DNA from: Rubrivivax sp.
Lineage (GTDB): Bacteria > Pseudomonadota > Gammaproteobacteria > Burkholderiales > Burkholderiaceae_C
DNA length: 64,000 nucleotides
Direction of reading: 5' to 3'
Assembly: GCA_021300575.1 (NCBI GenBank)
Contig: JAJTDM010000020.1
Coordinates: forward strand, 1 to 64,000
In this document: piece by piece, positions 36,284-45,775 of the stretch
Layout of the letters: each line of letters begins with the position of its first letter
How positions within the stretch are numbered: position 1 is the first letter of the stretch
Position numbers and translations under genes: made by a program
Notes under the pieces: model-generated
Told to the model about the DNA's origin: nothing
The model's database searches: none
What the model saw: only the letters and a program-made list of their open reading frames with translations

Positions 36284-37507
36284 TCAGGCGGCGGGGTTGC
36301 CCGCAGCGCCCGCGCGGCGCAAAGGCTCTTCGCGAATCGGCAGATGCACCAGCGCCGCGCCCACGGCCAGCAGGATGTCGACGTACCAGATCCAGTCGTA
36401 CGACCCGGTGGCCTCGAACACCTGGCCGCCCAGCCAGGCCCCCAGGAAGCCGCCAATCTGGTGCGAGAACATGACGATGCCGAACAGCGTGGCCATGTTG
36501 GCCGGCCCGAAGAACTTCGCCACCAGGCCCGCGGTGGGCGGCACGGTCGACAGAAAGGTCAATCCCATCACCGCGGAGAAGGCCAGCACCACCGGTCCGG
36601 TCTTGGGGGCGAGCAGGAACACCAGCACGGCCAGCGCACGCGTGGCATAGACCAGCGACAGCAGCGACTTCATGCGCCAGCGGCCCATGGCCCAGCCCGC
36701 GGCCACGCTGCCGACGATGTTGAAGAGACCCAACAGAGCCAACGACCAGCCGGCCCAGGCGGTGGGCAGTCCACAGGACGCAATGACACCCGGCAGGTGC
36801 GTGGCGAGAAACGCCACATGAAAGCCACAGACGAAGAAGCCGGCACCCAGCAGCAGGTAGCTGCGGTTGCGAAACGCGTCGCGTAAGGCTTCGCGCGTGC
36901 TCAAGACCTTCTGGCCAGCGGGTGCGGCCTGCAGCGAGTTGCCGCGCAGCAGGAATGCCGCCGGCAGGCACAGCAACACCAGCAGGCCCATCACCTGCAT
37001 CGCAGGAGCCCAGCCCAGACCCACGATCAGCGTGGCCGCAATGGGCGCCAGGGCGAACTGGCCGAAGGAGCCGCCGGCGTTGACGATGCCCGCGGCCAGC
37101 CCCCGGCGTTCGGGTGGGATCAGCCGCGTGGTGGCGGCCATCAGCACGGCCGGCCCGGCCATGCCCGCACCGCCCGCCGACAGCACACCGATGGCCAGGA
37201 TCAGCCCCCAGGTGCTGGTCATGTAGGGGGTGATGAAGGTGCCTGCGGCCACCAGAAGCGCGCCGATGAAGAGCACACGCCCGGCGCCGATCTTGTCGGC
37301 CATGACGCCTGCGAATGGCTGCGTGAGCCCCCACCACAGCTGCCCGAACGCGAAGGCCAGGCTGATGCTGGCCAGGCCCAGGCCGGTGGCGGTGTTCAGC
37401 GGCGACAGGAACAGCCCCATGGTCTGGCGCGTGCCCATGGTCAGCGCGAAGGTCCCGGCTGCGGCCAGCAGCACCAGCCACAAGGCGGTGCGTTTGCTTT
37501 CTGTCAT
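36284..37507 (-). CDS. Major facilitator superfamily transporter (MCT-like)
   Basis: A 407-residue permease with 12 hydrophobic helices. The first half has FAFGQLWWGLTQPFAGVMADKIGAGRV (helix 2-3 loop, D-x-x-G-x-G-R type motif A) and GPAVLMAATTRLIPPERRGLAAGIVNAGGSFGQ, read in pieces. The second half has AGWAMGRWRMK and MFSHQIGGFLGAWLGG. It resembles monocarboxylate or OFA-type transporters. The substrate is not shown. It lies between the dehydrogenase and the TetR gene, all on the minus strand. Confidence 0.9.
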   Translation of the reverse strand: MTESKRTALWLVLLAAAGTFALTMGTRQTMGLFLSPLNTATGLGLASISLAFAFGQLWWGLTQPFAGVMADKIGAGRVLFIGALLVAAGTFITPYMTSTWGLILAIGVLSAGGAGMAGPAVLMAATTRLIPPERRGLAAGIVNAGGSFGQFALAPIAATLIVGLGWAPAMQVMGLLVLLCLPAAFLLRGNSLQAAPAGQKVLSTREALRDAFRNRSYLLLGAGFFVCGFHVAFLATHLPGVIASCGLPTAWAGWSLALLGLFNIVGSVAAGWAMGRWRMKSLLSLVYATRALAVLVFLLAPKTGPVVLAFSAVMGLTFLSTVPPTAGLVAKFFGPANMATLFGIVMFSHQIGGFLGAWLGGQVFEATGSYDWIWYVDILLAVGAALVHLPIREEPLRRAGAAGNPAA

Positions 37508-37577
37508 TCGTGTTCCGTGTGCAAGTCGGAGCCACGCCTTGCATGAGCGCGGCCAGGGGTGGCGGGTTGGATGGCGC

Positions 37578-38153
37578 TCATGCGATCGCGCGCCTGACCA
37601 GGCGAAAGGTGGTGGCGATGGGTTGCAGGTGCTGGGCCTCGGGCAGGCGGCGGCGGCTGGACACGCGGATGCCCTCATTGAACAGCATGAGCATGGCGGC
37701 CAGCTCCTCGGCGCGTGCCGGCGTGGCGCCTGCATCCAGCAGGCAGACCTGGAAGACGCGTTGCATCTCGCCCATGTGGTGGCTGGCCCGGGCAGCAAGC
37801 TCGTCGTCCACGCCGGCCATCTCGAGCACGGTGTTCACCAGCATGCAGCCCCAGTGGGCCTTCGCACCACGCGCACCGACAAAGCTGCGCTCAAAGAAGT
37901 CTTGCAGGGCGTCCATCGGTGGCCTCTCCGTGCGGGCACGTTGAAGCAGGTCCAGCGTGCGCGCAGCCCAGAGGTCCAGGCACTCGATGAAGAACGTGCG
38001 TTTGTCGGTGAACGCGGCGTAGAAGCTGCTGCGCCCGATGCCCATGGTCTGCAGCAGCTCGGCCAGCGTGGTGGCCTGGTAGCCCTGGCGCCAGAACAGC
38101 GACAGCGCACGGTTCACGGCTTGGGGTCGGTCGAATTCGACGGGGCGGGCCAT
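37578..38153 (-). CDS. TetR/AcrR-family transcriptional regulator
   Basis: A 191-residue repressor. The N-terminal helix-turn-helix is ALSLFWRQGYQATTLAELLQTMGIGRSSFYAAFTDKRTFF, seen over three helices. The C-terminal ligand domain ends in LPEAQHLQPIATTFRLVRRAI. FY-AF-DK and GCMLVNTVLEM are typical of the TetR_C group often controlling oxidoreductases. Start ATG 38153. It is divergent from the SDR gene with a 58-base spacer that contains a candidate operator. Confidence 0.92.
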   Translation of the reverse strand: MARPVEFDRPQAVNRALSLFWRQGYQATTLAELLQTMGIGRSSFYAAFTDKRTFFIECLDLWAARTLDLLQRARTERPPMDALQDFFERSFVGARGAKAHWGCMLVNTVLEMAGVDDELAARASHHMGEMQRVFQVCLLDAGATPARAEELAAMLMLFNEGIRVSSRRRLPEAQHLQPIATTFRLVRRAIA

Positions 38154-38154
38154 G

Positions 38155-38174
38155 CTTGCATTCTGGACCGCAAG
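38155..38174. promoter_or_regulatory. Candidate TetR operator between tetR and SDR genes
   Basis: Inverted repeat CTTGC-N10-GCAAG immediately next to the tetR start codon, with a further GCAAGG half-site at about 38185. The location in a short divergent gap is where TetR proteins usually bind. Confidence 0.35.
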
Positions 38175-38211
38175 GTTCACAATAGCAAGGCAGCCTCGTC
38201 AAGGACACGCC

Positions 38212-38997
38212 GTGAACAAACCCGTCTGCCTGATCCTCGGTGCCGGTGCCGGCATCGGTGGCCACGTGGCCAAGCGCTTCGCACGAGAGGGTTACCACGC
38301 CTGCCTGGCGCGCCGCACTGACCAAGCTGGGCTGGACAAGCTTGTGGCCGAGATCGGGGCCACGGGCGGCTCGGCCAGCGGCCACCTGCTCAATGCAGTG
38401 GAAGAAGGCAGCATCGAGCAACTGGTGACCCACATCGAGGCCAAGGTCGGACCGATTGGCGTGGCGGTGTTCAACCTCGGCGCGCAGATTGGCGACCGGG
38501 GCCTGGCCAGCACGTCGCTCAAGCAGTTCGAGATGGGCTGGCGCCTGGCCACGTTCGGCCTGTTCCGCCTGGCGCAGGTGCTGTTCCCGTACATGGAGCA
38601 ACGCGGCAAGGGGGCGCTGTTGGTCACTTCCGCCACCGCCGCGATGCGCGGCAACGCCGGTCAGCACTCGCACGCCGCGGCCATGGGCGGGCGGCGCATG
38701 CTGTGCCAGTCACTGAACGCGCAATTCGCCAGCAAGGGCATCCACGTGGCGCACATCGTGATCGACGGCGCCGTGGACGCGCCCGATACCCTGGGCAAGA
38801 TGCTGGGCCCCGAGCGCTTCCAGGCGCTGCGCGAGAAAAAGGGCCTGGAGCACGATGGCCTGCTGGTGCCGGCCGAGGTAGCCCACACCTACTATCACCT
38901 GGCGCATCAGCACCGTTCGGCCTGGACCTTCGAGCTGGACCTGCGCGCCCATTCCGACCTGGCGTGGTGGAACCATGCCGCCAACCCCGATCTCTAG
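38212..38997 (+). CDS. Short-chain dehydrogenase/reductase lacking the usual catalytic Tyr
   Basis: A 261-residue SDR-fold protein. The nucleotide-binding LILGAGAGIGGHVAKRF (GxxxGxG) is intact. The position of the usual NNAG is VFNLGAQIGD. The catalytic Ser follows in LLVTSATAAMRGNAG, but where YxxxK is expected the sequence is HSHAAAMGGRRM, so both Tyr and Lys are absent. It may bind NAD(P) without being a classical dehydrogenase, or use a different chemistry. Start GTG 38212 has an AAGGA ribosome-binding site. It is the first gene of a plus-strand run with the GST and HCCA isomerase genes. Confidence 0.82.
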   Translation: MNKPVCLILGAGAGIGGHVAKRFAREGYHACLARRTDQAGLDKLVAEIGATGGSASGHLLNAVEEGSIEQLVTHIEAKVGPIGVAVFNLGAQIGDRGLASTSLKQFEMGWRLATFGLFRLAQVLFPYMEQRGKGALLVTSATAAMRGNAGQHSHAAAMGGRRMLCQSLNAQFASKGIHVAHIVIDGAVDAPDTLGKMLGPERFQALREKKGLEHDGLLVPAEVAHTYYHLAHQHRSAWTFELDLRAHSDLAWWNHAANPDL

Positions 38998-39009
38998 TAG
39001 GAGCACCCC

Positions 39010-39618
39010 ATGCTGAAGCTGCACCACGCCCCCAACAGCCGAGCTGGACGGATTGTCTGGTTGCTGGAAGAACTGCAACTGCCCTACGAGCTCAACCGCA
39101 TGGAGTTCCACCCCCGGGCGCTGAAATCCGACGAGCACCGTGCGCGCCACCCGCTGGGCCGCGTGCCGGTGCTGGAAGACGGCGATGTCATGCTGTACGA
39201 GTCGGGCGCGATCATCGAGTACCTCATCGCTCGCCACAGCAACGGCACACTCAAGCCGGCCGTGGACTCACCGCTCTTCCCGCGCTATCTGCAGTGGTTC
39301 CACTACTGCGAGGGCATGGTCATGCCGCCGATCAACACCATCGTCGTGCAGACACTTTTGCTGTCGCCAGAGCGGCGCAACGAGGAGATTCTGGGTCAGG
39401 CCAGGCGATTGCTGACCAAGACGCTGGAGCCGCTGAACGAGGCCCTGTCCGGACGCGACTTCATGATCGGTGCGTTGTCAGGTGTGGATTTCATGCTCGG
39501 TCACGCTAGCTACATGGCCCGGCAACTGGGCTGCATGCCCGAGGACATGACGCACCTGCACGCCTACGTGAAACGCCTGGAGGCGCGGCCCGCGTTCGAC
39601 AAGGGCATCAAGACCTGA
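39010..39618 (+). CDS. Glutathione S-transferase family protein
   Basis: A 202-residue GST. The thioredoxin-like N-terminal domain has NSRAGRIVWLLEELQLPYEL (Ser/Arg region for glutathione activation), GRVPVLEDGDVMLYESGAIIEYL with the cis-Pro and the Glu-Ser that binds the glutathione gamma-glutamyl group. The all-helical C-terminal domain includes MIGALSGVDFMLGHASYMA, where the N-capping box residue is Asp. It begins 12 bases after the SDR gene. Substrate unknown. Confidence 0.92.
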   Translation: MLKLHHAPNSRAGRIVWLLEELQLPYELNRMEFHPRALKSDEHRARHPLGRVPVLEDGDVMLYESGAIIEYLIARHSNGTLKPAVDSPLFPRYLQWFHYCEGMVMPPINTIVVQTLLLSPERRNEEILGQARRLLTKTLEPLNEALSGRDFMIGALSGVDFMLGHASYMARQLGCMPEDMTHLHAYVKRLEARPAFDKGIKT

Positions 39619-39676
39619 AGCGCAAGGCACACACGACGGCACCGCGAACGCGGACCCTCCACTTCCGAGGACCCCC

Positions 39677-40276
39677 ATGAGCCCCAAGACGCTGGAATTC
39701 CACTTCGACTTCGGCAGCCCCACCACCTATCTGGCCTACACCCAGGTGCCGCGCATCGCGCAGCAAACCGATGCCACGCTGGTCTGGCACCCCGTGCTGT
39801 TGGGCGGCGTGTTCAAGGCCGCAGGCAACGCCAGCCCGATCACGGTGCCCGCCAAGGGCCGCTGGATGAACGAGGATATGGCGCGCTGGGCCCAGCGCTG
39901 GGGCGTGCCCTTGGTGATGAACCCGCACTTTCCGGTCAACACCTTGACGCTGATGCGCGGCGCCTGCGGACTGCTGATGCGCCAGCCCGACGACTTTCAG
40001 CGCTATGTGGACGCCATGTTCCACGCGATGTGGGTGGCACCGCGCAACCTGAACGACCCTGGCGAAGTCGCAGCGGTGCTGGCCGAGGCCGGCTTCGATG
40101 CCGCAGCCTTCATGGCCCTGGTGGCGGACCCCGAAGTCAAGGCCGACCTGATCGCGCGCACCGAAGCTTCGGTGGCCCGCGGTGCATTCGGCGCCCCGAC
40201 CTTCTTTGTGGGCCCGCAGATGTTCTTCGGGCAAGACCGGCTGGACTTCGTACGCGAGGCGCTGGCGGCCGCGTGA
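39677..40276 (+). CDS. 2-Hydroxychromene-2-carboxylate isomerase (DsbA/kappa-GST family)
   Basis: A 199-residue DsbA-fold enzyme. The start LEFHFDFGSPTTYLAYTQ has the catalytic Ser of HCCA isomerases and kappa GSTs in place of the DsbA Cys pair. The end GAFGAPTFFVGPQMFFGQDRLDFVREAL is highly typical, with the cis-Pro loop. In naphthalene-type pathways this enzyme isomerises 2-hydroxychromene-2-carboxylate using glutathione, which fits the GST gene next to it. No naphthalene dioxygenase is visible here. Confidence 0.92.
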   Translation: MSPKTLEFHFDFGSPTTYLAYTQVPRIAQQTDATLVWHPVLLGGVFKAAGNASPITVPAKGRWMNEDMARWAQRWGVPLVMNPHFPVNTLTLMRGACGLLMRQPDDFQRYVDAMFHAMWVAPRNLNDPGEVAAVLAEAGFDAAAFMALVADPEVKADLIARTEASVARGAFGAPTFFVGPQMFFGQDRLDFVREALAAA

Positions 40277-40287
40277 TGCGGTAACGC

Positions 40288-40305
40288 TCGGACCAATGGG
40301 TCCGA
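40288..40305. terminator. Bidirectional hairpin between HCCA isomerase and paaZ
   Basis: Perfect stem TCGGACC-AATG-GGTCCGA in the 70-base gap between two convergent genes. The tetraloop and position fit a shared terminator; there is no strong U-tract. Confidence 0.5.
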
Positions 40306-40346
40306 ACAGGCCGTCGCGCAATCCGAGCAGCCGCACGCGGCCACTG

Positions 40347-42431
40347 TCAGACGTCGAGCTTGCCCTCCCCCGGCCGCTTCAACACCAGCGTCAGGATGTC
40401 GTAGCTGGCCACCAGCTCGCCAAGCTGATTGGTGACCTGCACGTCCCAGGCCACCACGCCTTGCGGGGGCTGGCCCTTGCGGGCGGGCTTGTCGGTCTTG
40501 CGCTTGCAGGTCAGGCGCGCCCGGATGGTGTCGCCGATGCCCACGGGCTTGACGAAGCGCAGCGTGTCCAGGCCGTAGTTGGCCAGCACCGGGCCGGGTG
40601 AGGGCGAGACGAACAGGCCCGCCGCCGCCGAGAGCACGAAGTAGCCGTGGGCGATGCGCTTGCCGAAGGGGCTGTCCTTGGCCGCGATCTCGTCGAAGTG
40701 CATGTAGAAGTAGTCGCCCGAAATGCCGCCGAAGGCCACGATGTCGGCCTCGCTGACCGTGCGCCGGTGCGTGAGCAGGCTGTCGCCTATGACGAGATCG
40801 TCGAACCACTTGCGGAAGGGGTGCAGTTCAGACTCCTGCACTGCCGCGCCGCGCACGTACTCGCCCGTCACCGCGGCCAGCATGGTGGGGGAGCCCTGCA
40901 CCGCCGCGCGCTGCAGGTAGTGCTTGACGGCGCGCACACCGCCCAGTTCCTCGCCGCCGCCCGCGCGGCCCGGGCCGCCGTGCTTGAGCTGGGGCAGCGG
41001 CGAGCCGTGGCCGGTGGATTCGGGCGCGGCCTGCGGGTCCAGGATGTGCACGCGGCCGTGCATCGCGGCCATCTGCGGCACCACGTAGGCCGCCACCTGG
41101 GGGCGGGTGGTCACCAGCGTGGACACCAGGCTGCCGCGGCCACGCGCGGCCAGGGCCACGGCCTCGTCCAGTTCGTCGTAGGGCATGAGCGTGCTCACGG
41201 GGCCGAAGGCCTCGACATCATGCACGGCATCATGGGCAAAGGCATCACGGCACAGCAGCAGCGTGGGGCTGAAGAAGGCGCCGTCGGCCACGCCCTGGCC
41301 CAATGGTGAGAAGGCGGCGCCTGGGGCCCGGCCCGCCTCGGCACCGAACACCACCTCGTTGCCGCGCGAGAGCAGCGCCACGCGCTCGGCCACGTCGGCC
41401 TGCTGCGCTTTCGAGGCCAGCGCGCCCATCTTCACGCCTTCCACGGCGGGGTCGCCCACCACGGTCCTGGCCAGGCGCGCGGCCAGTCTTTCGGCCACGG
41501 CGTCCAGGTGCCGGCGCGGCACGATGGCGCGGCGGATGGCGGTGCATTTCTGCCCGGCCTTGGCCGTCATCTCGCGCGCCACCTCCTTCACGAACAAATC
41601 GAAGACCTCGTCATCAGGCCCCACCTCGGGCGCCAGCACCGCGCAGTTCAGCGAGTCCGCCTCGGCATTGAAGGGGATGGAGCGCGCCACCAGGTTGGGG
41701 TGCACCCGCAGGCGCGCGGCCGTGTCGGCCGACCCAGTGAAGGTGACCACGTCAGGCTCGGTCAGCCGGTCCAGCAGGTCGCCCGTGCCGCCGATGACGA
41801 GCTGCAGGCTGCCCGGCGGCAGCAGGCCGGAGTCCTGGATCATGCGCACCACCGCTTCGGTAAGGTAGCTGGTGGCGGTGGCCGGCTTGCCGATGCAGGG
41901 CATGCCCGCCAGGAAGCTGGGCGCCAACTTCTCCAGCAAGCCCCAGATGGGGAAGTTGAAGGCGTTGATGTGCACCGCCACCCCGCGCCGCGGCACCAGG
42001 ATGTGCGTGCCCGCAAACACGCCCGTCTTGCCCAGCGGCATCGCCGGACCTTCGTGCACCACGTTGCCCGAGGGCAGGTCACCGGCGCCCACGCTGGCGT
42101 AAGCGAAGAGGGTGCCGGTGCCGCCTTCGATGTCGATCCAGCTGTCGGCGCGCGTCGCCCCGGTATGTCGCGACAGGGTGTAGAGCGCCTCCTTGCGCTC
42201 CAGCAGGTAGGCCGCCAGGGCCTTCAGCAGGGCCGCGCGCTGCTGGAAGTCCAGCTTCAGCAGCGCGGGCACGCCGACCGTGCGGGCGTGGTGCAGGGCC
42301 TCGGCGAAATCGAGCGCCTCGGCATGGGTGTGGGCGACTGCGCTGCCGTCGATGGCACTGCGCAGCAGGCTGGAGGCTTGGGTGCCGACCCAGCGGTCGG
42401 CGATGAGGCTCTGAAGGATGGGGACAGTCAT
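40347..42431 (-). CDS. paaZ: Bifunctional oxepin-CoA hydrolase / 3-oxo-5,6-dehydrosuberyl-CoA semialdehyde dehydrogenase PaaZ
   Basis: Ring-opening enzyme of aerobic phenylacetate degradation, 694 residues. The N-terminal aldehyde dehydrogenase (residues 1-520) has catalytic Glu257 in [11 protein letters not shown] and Cys296 in [10 protein letters not shown]. The C-terminal MaoC-like hydratase (about 540-694) has [19 protein letters not shown] with the Asp/His dyad. [19 protein letters not shown] and [20 protein letters not shown] are specific to PaaZ. No other paa genes are next to it. Start ATG 42431. Confidence 0.95.
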   Translation of the reverse strand: MTVPILQSLIADRWVGTQASSLLRSAIDGSAVAHTHAEALDFAEALHHARTVGVPALLKLDFQQRAALLKALAAYLLERKEALYTLSRHTGATRADSWIDIEGGTGTLFAYASVGAGDLPSGNVVHEGPAMPLGKTGVFAGTHILVPRRGVAVHINAFNFPIWGLLEKLAPSFLAGMPCIGKPATATSYLTEAVVRMIQDSGLLPPGSLQLVIGGTGDLLDRLTEPDVVTFTGSADTAARLRVHPNLVARSIPFNAEADSLNCAVLAPEVGPDDEVFDLFVKEVAREMTAKAGQKCTAIRRAIVPRRHLDAVAERLAARLARTVVGDPAVEGVKMGALASKAQQADVAERVALLSRGNEVVFGAEAGRAPGAAFSPLGQGVADGAFFSPTLLLCRDAFAHDAVHDVEAFGPVSTLMPYDELDEAVALAARGRGSLVSTLVTTRPQVAAYVVPQMAAMHGRVHILDPQAAPESTGHGSPLPQLKHGGPGRAGGGEELGGVRAVKHYLQRAAVQGSPTMLAAVTGEYVRGAAVQESELHPFRKWFDDLVIGDSLLTHRRTVSEADIVAFGGISGDYFYMHFDEIAAKDSPFGKRIAHGYFVLSAAAGLFVSPSPGPVLANYGLDTLRFVKPVGIGDTIRARLTCKRKTDKPARKGQPPQGVVAWDVQVTNQLGELVASYDILTLVLKRPGEGKLDV

Positions 42432-42633
42432 GATGCGAGGGCCTGGCGGAAAGACAAGTGGGCTCACGGTCGAGGCTTTTGCCTGAGGGTGAGCGGACGC
42501 AGCCGATTGTCACGAATGCGCGCGGCGCCCCCTGAACCGGCCGGCGCAGCACCCAGCAGGCCGCACAATCCATGGCTGCAGAGGCCTTGGTGAGCACAGG
42601 CCCTGTCCGACGACCGCACTGGGAAACGACCAC

Positions 42634-44652
42634 ATGAGCCTTGGCCAGGCCACCCGAGAAGTGCTGGCGTGCGAGTGGAATCTCTTGCGCGCCCACCGCA
42701 AGCTCGCCCTCGCGTTCCTGGGCGTCCTGTTCGTGCCTGCGGTCTATGCGTGGATCTATCTGTTCGCCATGTGGGATCCGGCGTCCCACACGCGGGACCT
42801 ACCCGCAGGTCTGGTCAATCTCGACACGGGCGCGGAGTACCGGGACCGCAGCCTGAACCTGGGCAGCCAAGTCATCACCTCCATCGAACGGCAGGGACAG
42901 TTCGCCTATCGCGTCTATGAAGACGCGCAGCAGGCGCGGCAGGACGTGCGACGCGGCCACCTGGCCTTCATGCTGGAGGTGCCGCCTGACTTCAGCCAGC
43001 GCGCCTTGCCGGGAGAGCAGCCCGGCGCCGCCAAGCTGACGATCTACACCAGCGAAGGCAACAACTACGCCAGTGCCGGCTTCGCGCGCCGCTTCGCGCC
43101 TGAGGTGGCGCAGAAGGTGAACACCATGCTGGCCGAAGCGCGCTGGGACCTGGTGCTGTCCACGGCAGCGGGCTCACAGCGCGATCTCGAGAGCCTGCGC
43201 GCGGCGCTGGCCGATCTGCACAAGGGCGCCTCGGACATGCAGGCGGGGCTGGGCAGGCTGCGTGATGGCAGCCGGCAGACCGCCCACGCAGGCGACCTCG
43301 CCCTGGAATCGGCACAGCGTCTTCGCGCGGGGGCCCAGCAGGTGGCCGAAGGGACGCAGCAGTTGGGCACAGGCACGCGGCAAATGGCCGCTTCGCTGCG
43401 GGCGCTGGAAGCACGCATGCCCGCCGAATCGGAACTGGGGGCGCTGCGGCAGGGCACCCAGGCCCTGGCCCAAGGGCAACAGGAACTGCTGGGCGGTCTG
43501 GATGCGCTAGGCGGCGGCGCGCGGCGGCTGGAAGCCGGCCTGATGCAGCTGCGCACCGCGGCCGACGAGACGCCGCTTTTCGGAGGCTGGGTGGTGGAAA
43601 GCGTCACCCCCATTGCTGCGGGGGCTCGCGAGCTGGGTGCCGGACTGGGCCGTGCGCGCGAAGCGCAGGCGATGCTGCTGCAGGGCACACAACGCCTGCA
43701 GGACGGCGTCAACACGCTGGCCGATGGCACGACGCGGGCCGCGGGTGCTGTGGCGTCCCTGCAGGCCAGACTGCCCGACGACGGACGGCTGGACAGGCTG
43801 ACCGAAGGCGCACGTGACTTGGCCAGCGGCCATGAGGCCTTGCTGGCCGGCCTGCGACAGCTTGGCGCAGGCGCGCAGGCCCTCCAGTCGGGCCTGGGGA
43901 ACCTGACCGACGGCGCGGGACGTCTGGACACGGGGATGGAACTGCTACGCAGGACACTGCCCACGGATGTGGACCGTCCGGAGGGCAGTGCGCAAGGCCT
44001 GGCCCTGTCGGTCGAACCCGTGGTGGAGGTGGTGGCGCCAGTGCCCAACCAAGGCAGCGCCCTCATACCGAACTTCGTGCCGTTGGCGCTGTGGGTCGGG
44101 GCTGTGATGGTGGCTTTCCTGGTCCACCTGCGGCGCATCCCCGAGACACTGGCCAGCCACCCGCGGCTGGCCCTGGCCGTCGGCAAGCTGGGCCTGCCGG
44201 TGGCGGTGGTGCTGTTGCAGGCACTGGTCATGCTGGTGCTGCTGGCCACCGTACTGCACGTGCCCATGCCGCAGCCGGGAATGTTCGCCCTGACCCTGGC
44301 CACGACTTCGGTGGCCTTCCTCGCCATCGTGTGGGCGCTTGTGCGCCTGCTGGGCGATCTGGGCAAGGTGGTGGCCGTGCTGCTGCTGATCGTGCAGGTC
44401 TCGGCTGCAGGGGCGCTGCTGCCCATCGAGCTGAGCGACGAGGCCTTCCAGGTCATGCACCCCTACCTGCCGCTGACCTGGGTGGTGCAAGCCTTCCGCG
44501 CCAGCCTGTTCGGCGCCTACGATGGTGCGTTTTGGCCCGCCTACGCAGTGGTGGCCTTGACCGCCGCGGCCGGCTTCACCCTGGGCAGTCTGCTCGGCCG
44601 CTGGCGCCCCGTGCCGACCCCACAGTGGCGCCCGCCATTGGACATCGAGTAG
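42634..44652 (+). CDS. YhgE/Pip-domain membrane protein
   Basis: A 672-residue protein with an N-terminal helix (LAFLGVLFVPAVYAWIYLFAMW), an extracytoplasmic region with the YhgE/Pip signature, then a long repeated region (about 190-450) of LxxGxxxLxxG-type units with Gly/Ala at regular 7-11 residue spacing, and a C-terminal block of about five helices similar to ABC-2 permeases. The family includes phage-infection protein and type VII secretion related EsaA-like proteins, mainly in Gram-positives. It is unusual in a betaproteobacterium but the codon use looks native. It is divergent from paaZ. Confidence 0.85.
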   Translation: MSLGQATREVLACEWNLLRAHRKLALAFLGVLFVPAVYAWIYLFAMWDPASHTRDLPAGLVNLDTGAEYRDRSLNLGSQVITSIERQGQFAYRVYEDAQQARQDVRRGHLAFMLEVPPDFSQRALPGEQPGAAKLTIYTSEGNNYASAGFARRFAPEVAQKVNTMLAEARWDLVLSTAAGSQRDLESLRAALADLHKGASDMQAGLGRLRDGSRQTAHAGDLALESAQRLRAGAQQVAEGTQQLGTGTRQMAASLRALEARMPAESELGALRQGTQALAQGQQELLGGLDALGGGARRLEAGLMQLRTAADETPLFGGWVVESVTPIAAGARELGAGLGRAREAQAMLLQGTQRLQDGVNTLADGTTRAAGAVASLQARLPDDGRLDRLTEGARDLASGHEALLAGLRQLGAGAQALQSGLGNLTDGAGRLDTGMELLRRTLPTDVDRPEGSAQGLALSVEPVVEVVAPVPNQGSALIPNFVPLALWVGAVMVAFLVHLRRIPETLASHPRLALAVGKLGLPVAVVLLQALVMLVLLATVLHVPMPQPGMFALTLATTSVAFLAIVWALVRLLGDLGKVVAVLLLIVQVSAAGALLPIELSDEAFQVMHPYLPLTWVVQAFRASLFGAYDGAFWPAYAVVALTAAAGFTLGSLLGRWRPVPTPQWRPPLDIE

Positions 44653-44687
44653 CCTGCAACCTCGGCCGTTTCTCCAGGACACCCTCC

Positions 44688-45710
44688 ATGACAAGCCTCC
44701 AATTCCCGCGCCGGCGACGGCTTCTGATCACCGCCGCAGCCTCGGCCGCGGCCGGCCTGTTGACCATGAGCGCCGGCAACGTGATGGCCCAGGTTCAGGC
44801 ACCTGCAGCCTCCCCAGGGGCAGCCGGGCCGATACGCCTGATCGTGCCCTTCACACCCGGCACCGGCATCGACCTCATCGCCCGCACCGTGGGCCCTAAG
44901 CTTTCGGAGCGTCTGGGCCGGCCGGTGGTGGTGGACAACCGGCCGGGCGCCTCAGGCAACACCGGCACCGAAGCCGTGGTGCGCGCTGCGCCCGATGGCT
45001 CCACGCTGCTGGTGAGCGTGAACACGCTGGTGATGAACCGCAGCCTGTACCCCACGCTGTCCTGGGACCCGGTGCGGGACCTGACCCCCATCACCCTGAC
45101 CAGCTGGGGCCAGCTGCTGCTGGTGGCGCACCCGAAAACCGGCTGGCGCAACGCGCGCGAGCTGCTGGAGGCCGCACGCCGCCAGCCCGGCCGGCTGAAC
45201 TACGCCTCCCCTGGCGTGGGCACGCCGCACCACCTGTCGATGGAACTGCTGAAGAACACCACCGGCACCTTCATCACCCACATCCCCTACCGCGGTACCG
45301 GCCCGGCCGTGACCGATCTGCTCGGCGGCCAGGTGGAGGCCATGTTCCTGCCCATCCACGTGGCGCTGCCGCACGTCAGGGCGGGCAAGCTGCTGGCGCT
45401 GGGCATCGGCAGCGACAAGCGCCACCCCCTGCTGCCCGATCTGCCCACCCTGGCCGAGGCCGGCGTGGGCCAGGTCAACGTGGACATGTGGTACGGCATG
45501 TTCGCACCCAAGGGCACGCCGCCGGCCCTGGTGGCCCAGCTCAACCGCGAGATCCAGCAGATCCTGGCCAGTGAAGACGCCAGGCGCGCCTTCTCCACCC
45601 AGGGGATGGACCCGGCCACCAGCACGCCCGAGGCCTTCGGGCAGCTCGTGGAGCGAGATGCGGCGCGCTGGGCGCAGCTGATCAAGGCGCGTCAGATCAC
45701 GGCCGACTGA
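44688..45710 (+). CDS. Bug-family tripartite tricarboxylate transporter substrate-binding protein
   Basis: Periplasmic solute receptor of 340 residues. The signal peptide (RRRRLLITAAASAAAGLLTMSA) is Arg-rich and Tat-like, cleavage after VMA near residue 35. The Bug fold begins IRLIVPFTPGTGIDLIARTVGPKL and continues with VDNRPGASGNTGTEAVVRA, SWDPVRDLTPITLTSWGQL, NYASPGVGTPHHLSMELL and HIPYRGTGPAVTDLLGGQVEAMF, so the family's domain order is complete. The ligand is unknown. No tctA/tctB membrane genes are nearby, as is usual for Bug genes. It is followed by the FAD monooxygenase gene. Confidence 0.93.
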   Translation: MTSLQFPRRRRLLITAAASAAAGLLTMSAGNVMAQVQAPAASPGAAGPIRLIVPFTPGTGIDLIARTVGPKLSERLGRPVVVDNRPGASGNTGTEAVVRAAPDGSTLLVSVNTLVMNRSLYPTLSWDPVRDLTPITLTSWGQLLLVAHPKTGWRNARELLEAARRQPGRLNYASPGVGTPHHLSMELLKNTTGTFITHIPYRGTGPAVTDLLGGQVEAMFLPIHVALPHVRAGKLLALGIGSDKRHPLLPDLPTLAEAGVGQVNVDMWYGMFAPKGTPPALVAQLNREIQQILASEDARRAFSTQGMDPATSTPEAFGQLVERDAARWAQLIKARQITAD

Positions 45711-45775
45711 ACTTCGCGGGCTCAGGATCTCCGAAGGGCCTGAGCCCTCCAGCCCAGGCGATTCAGGAACACATC

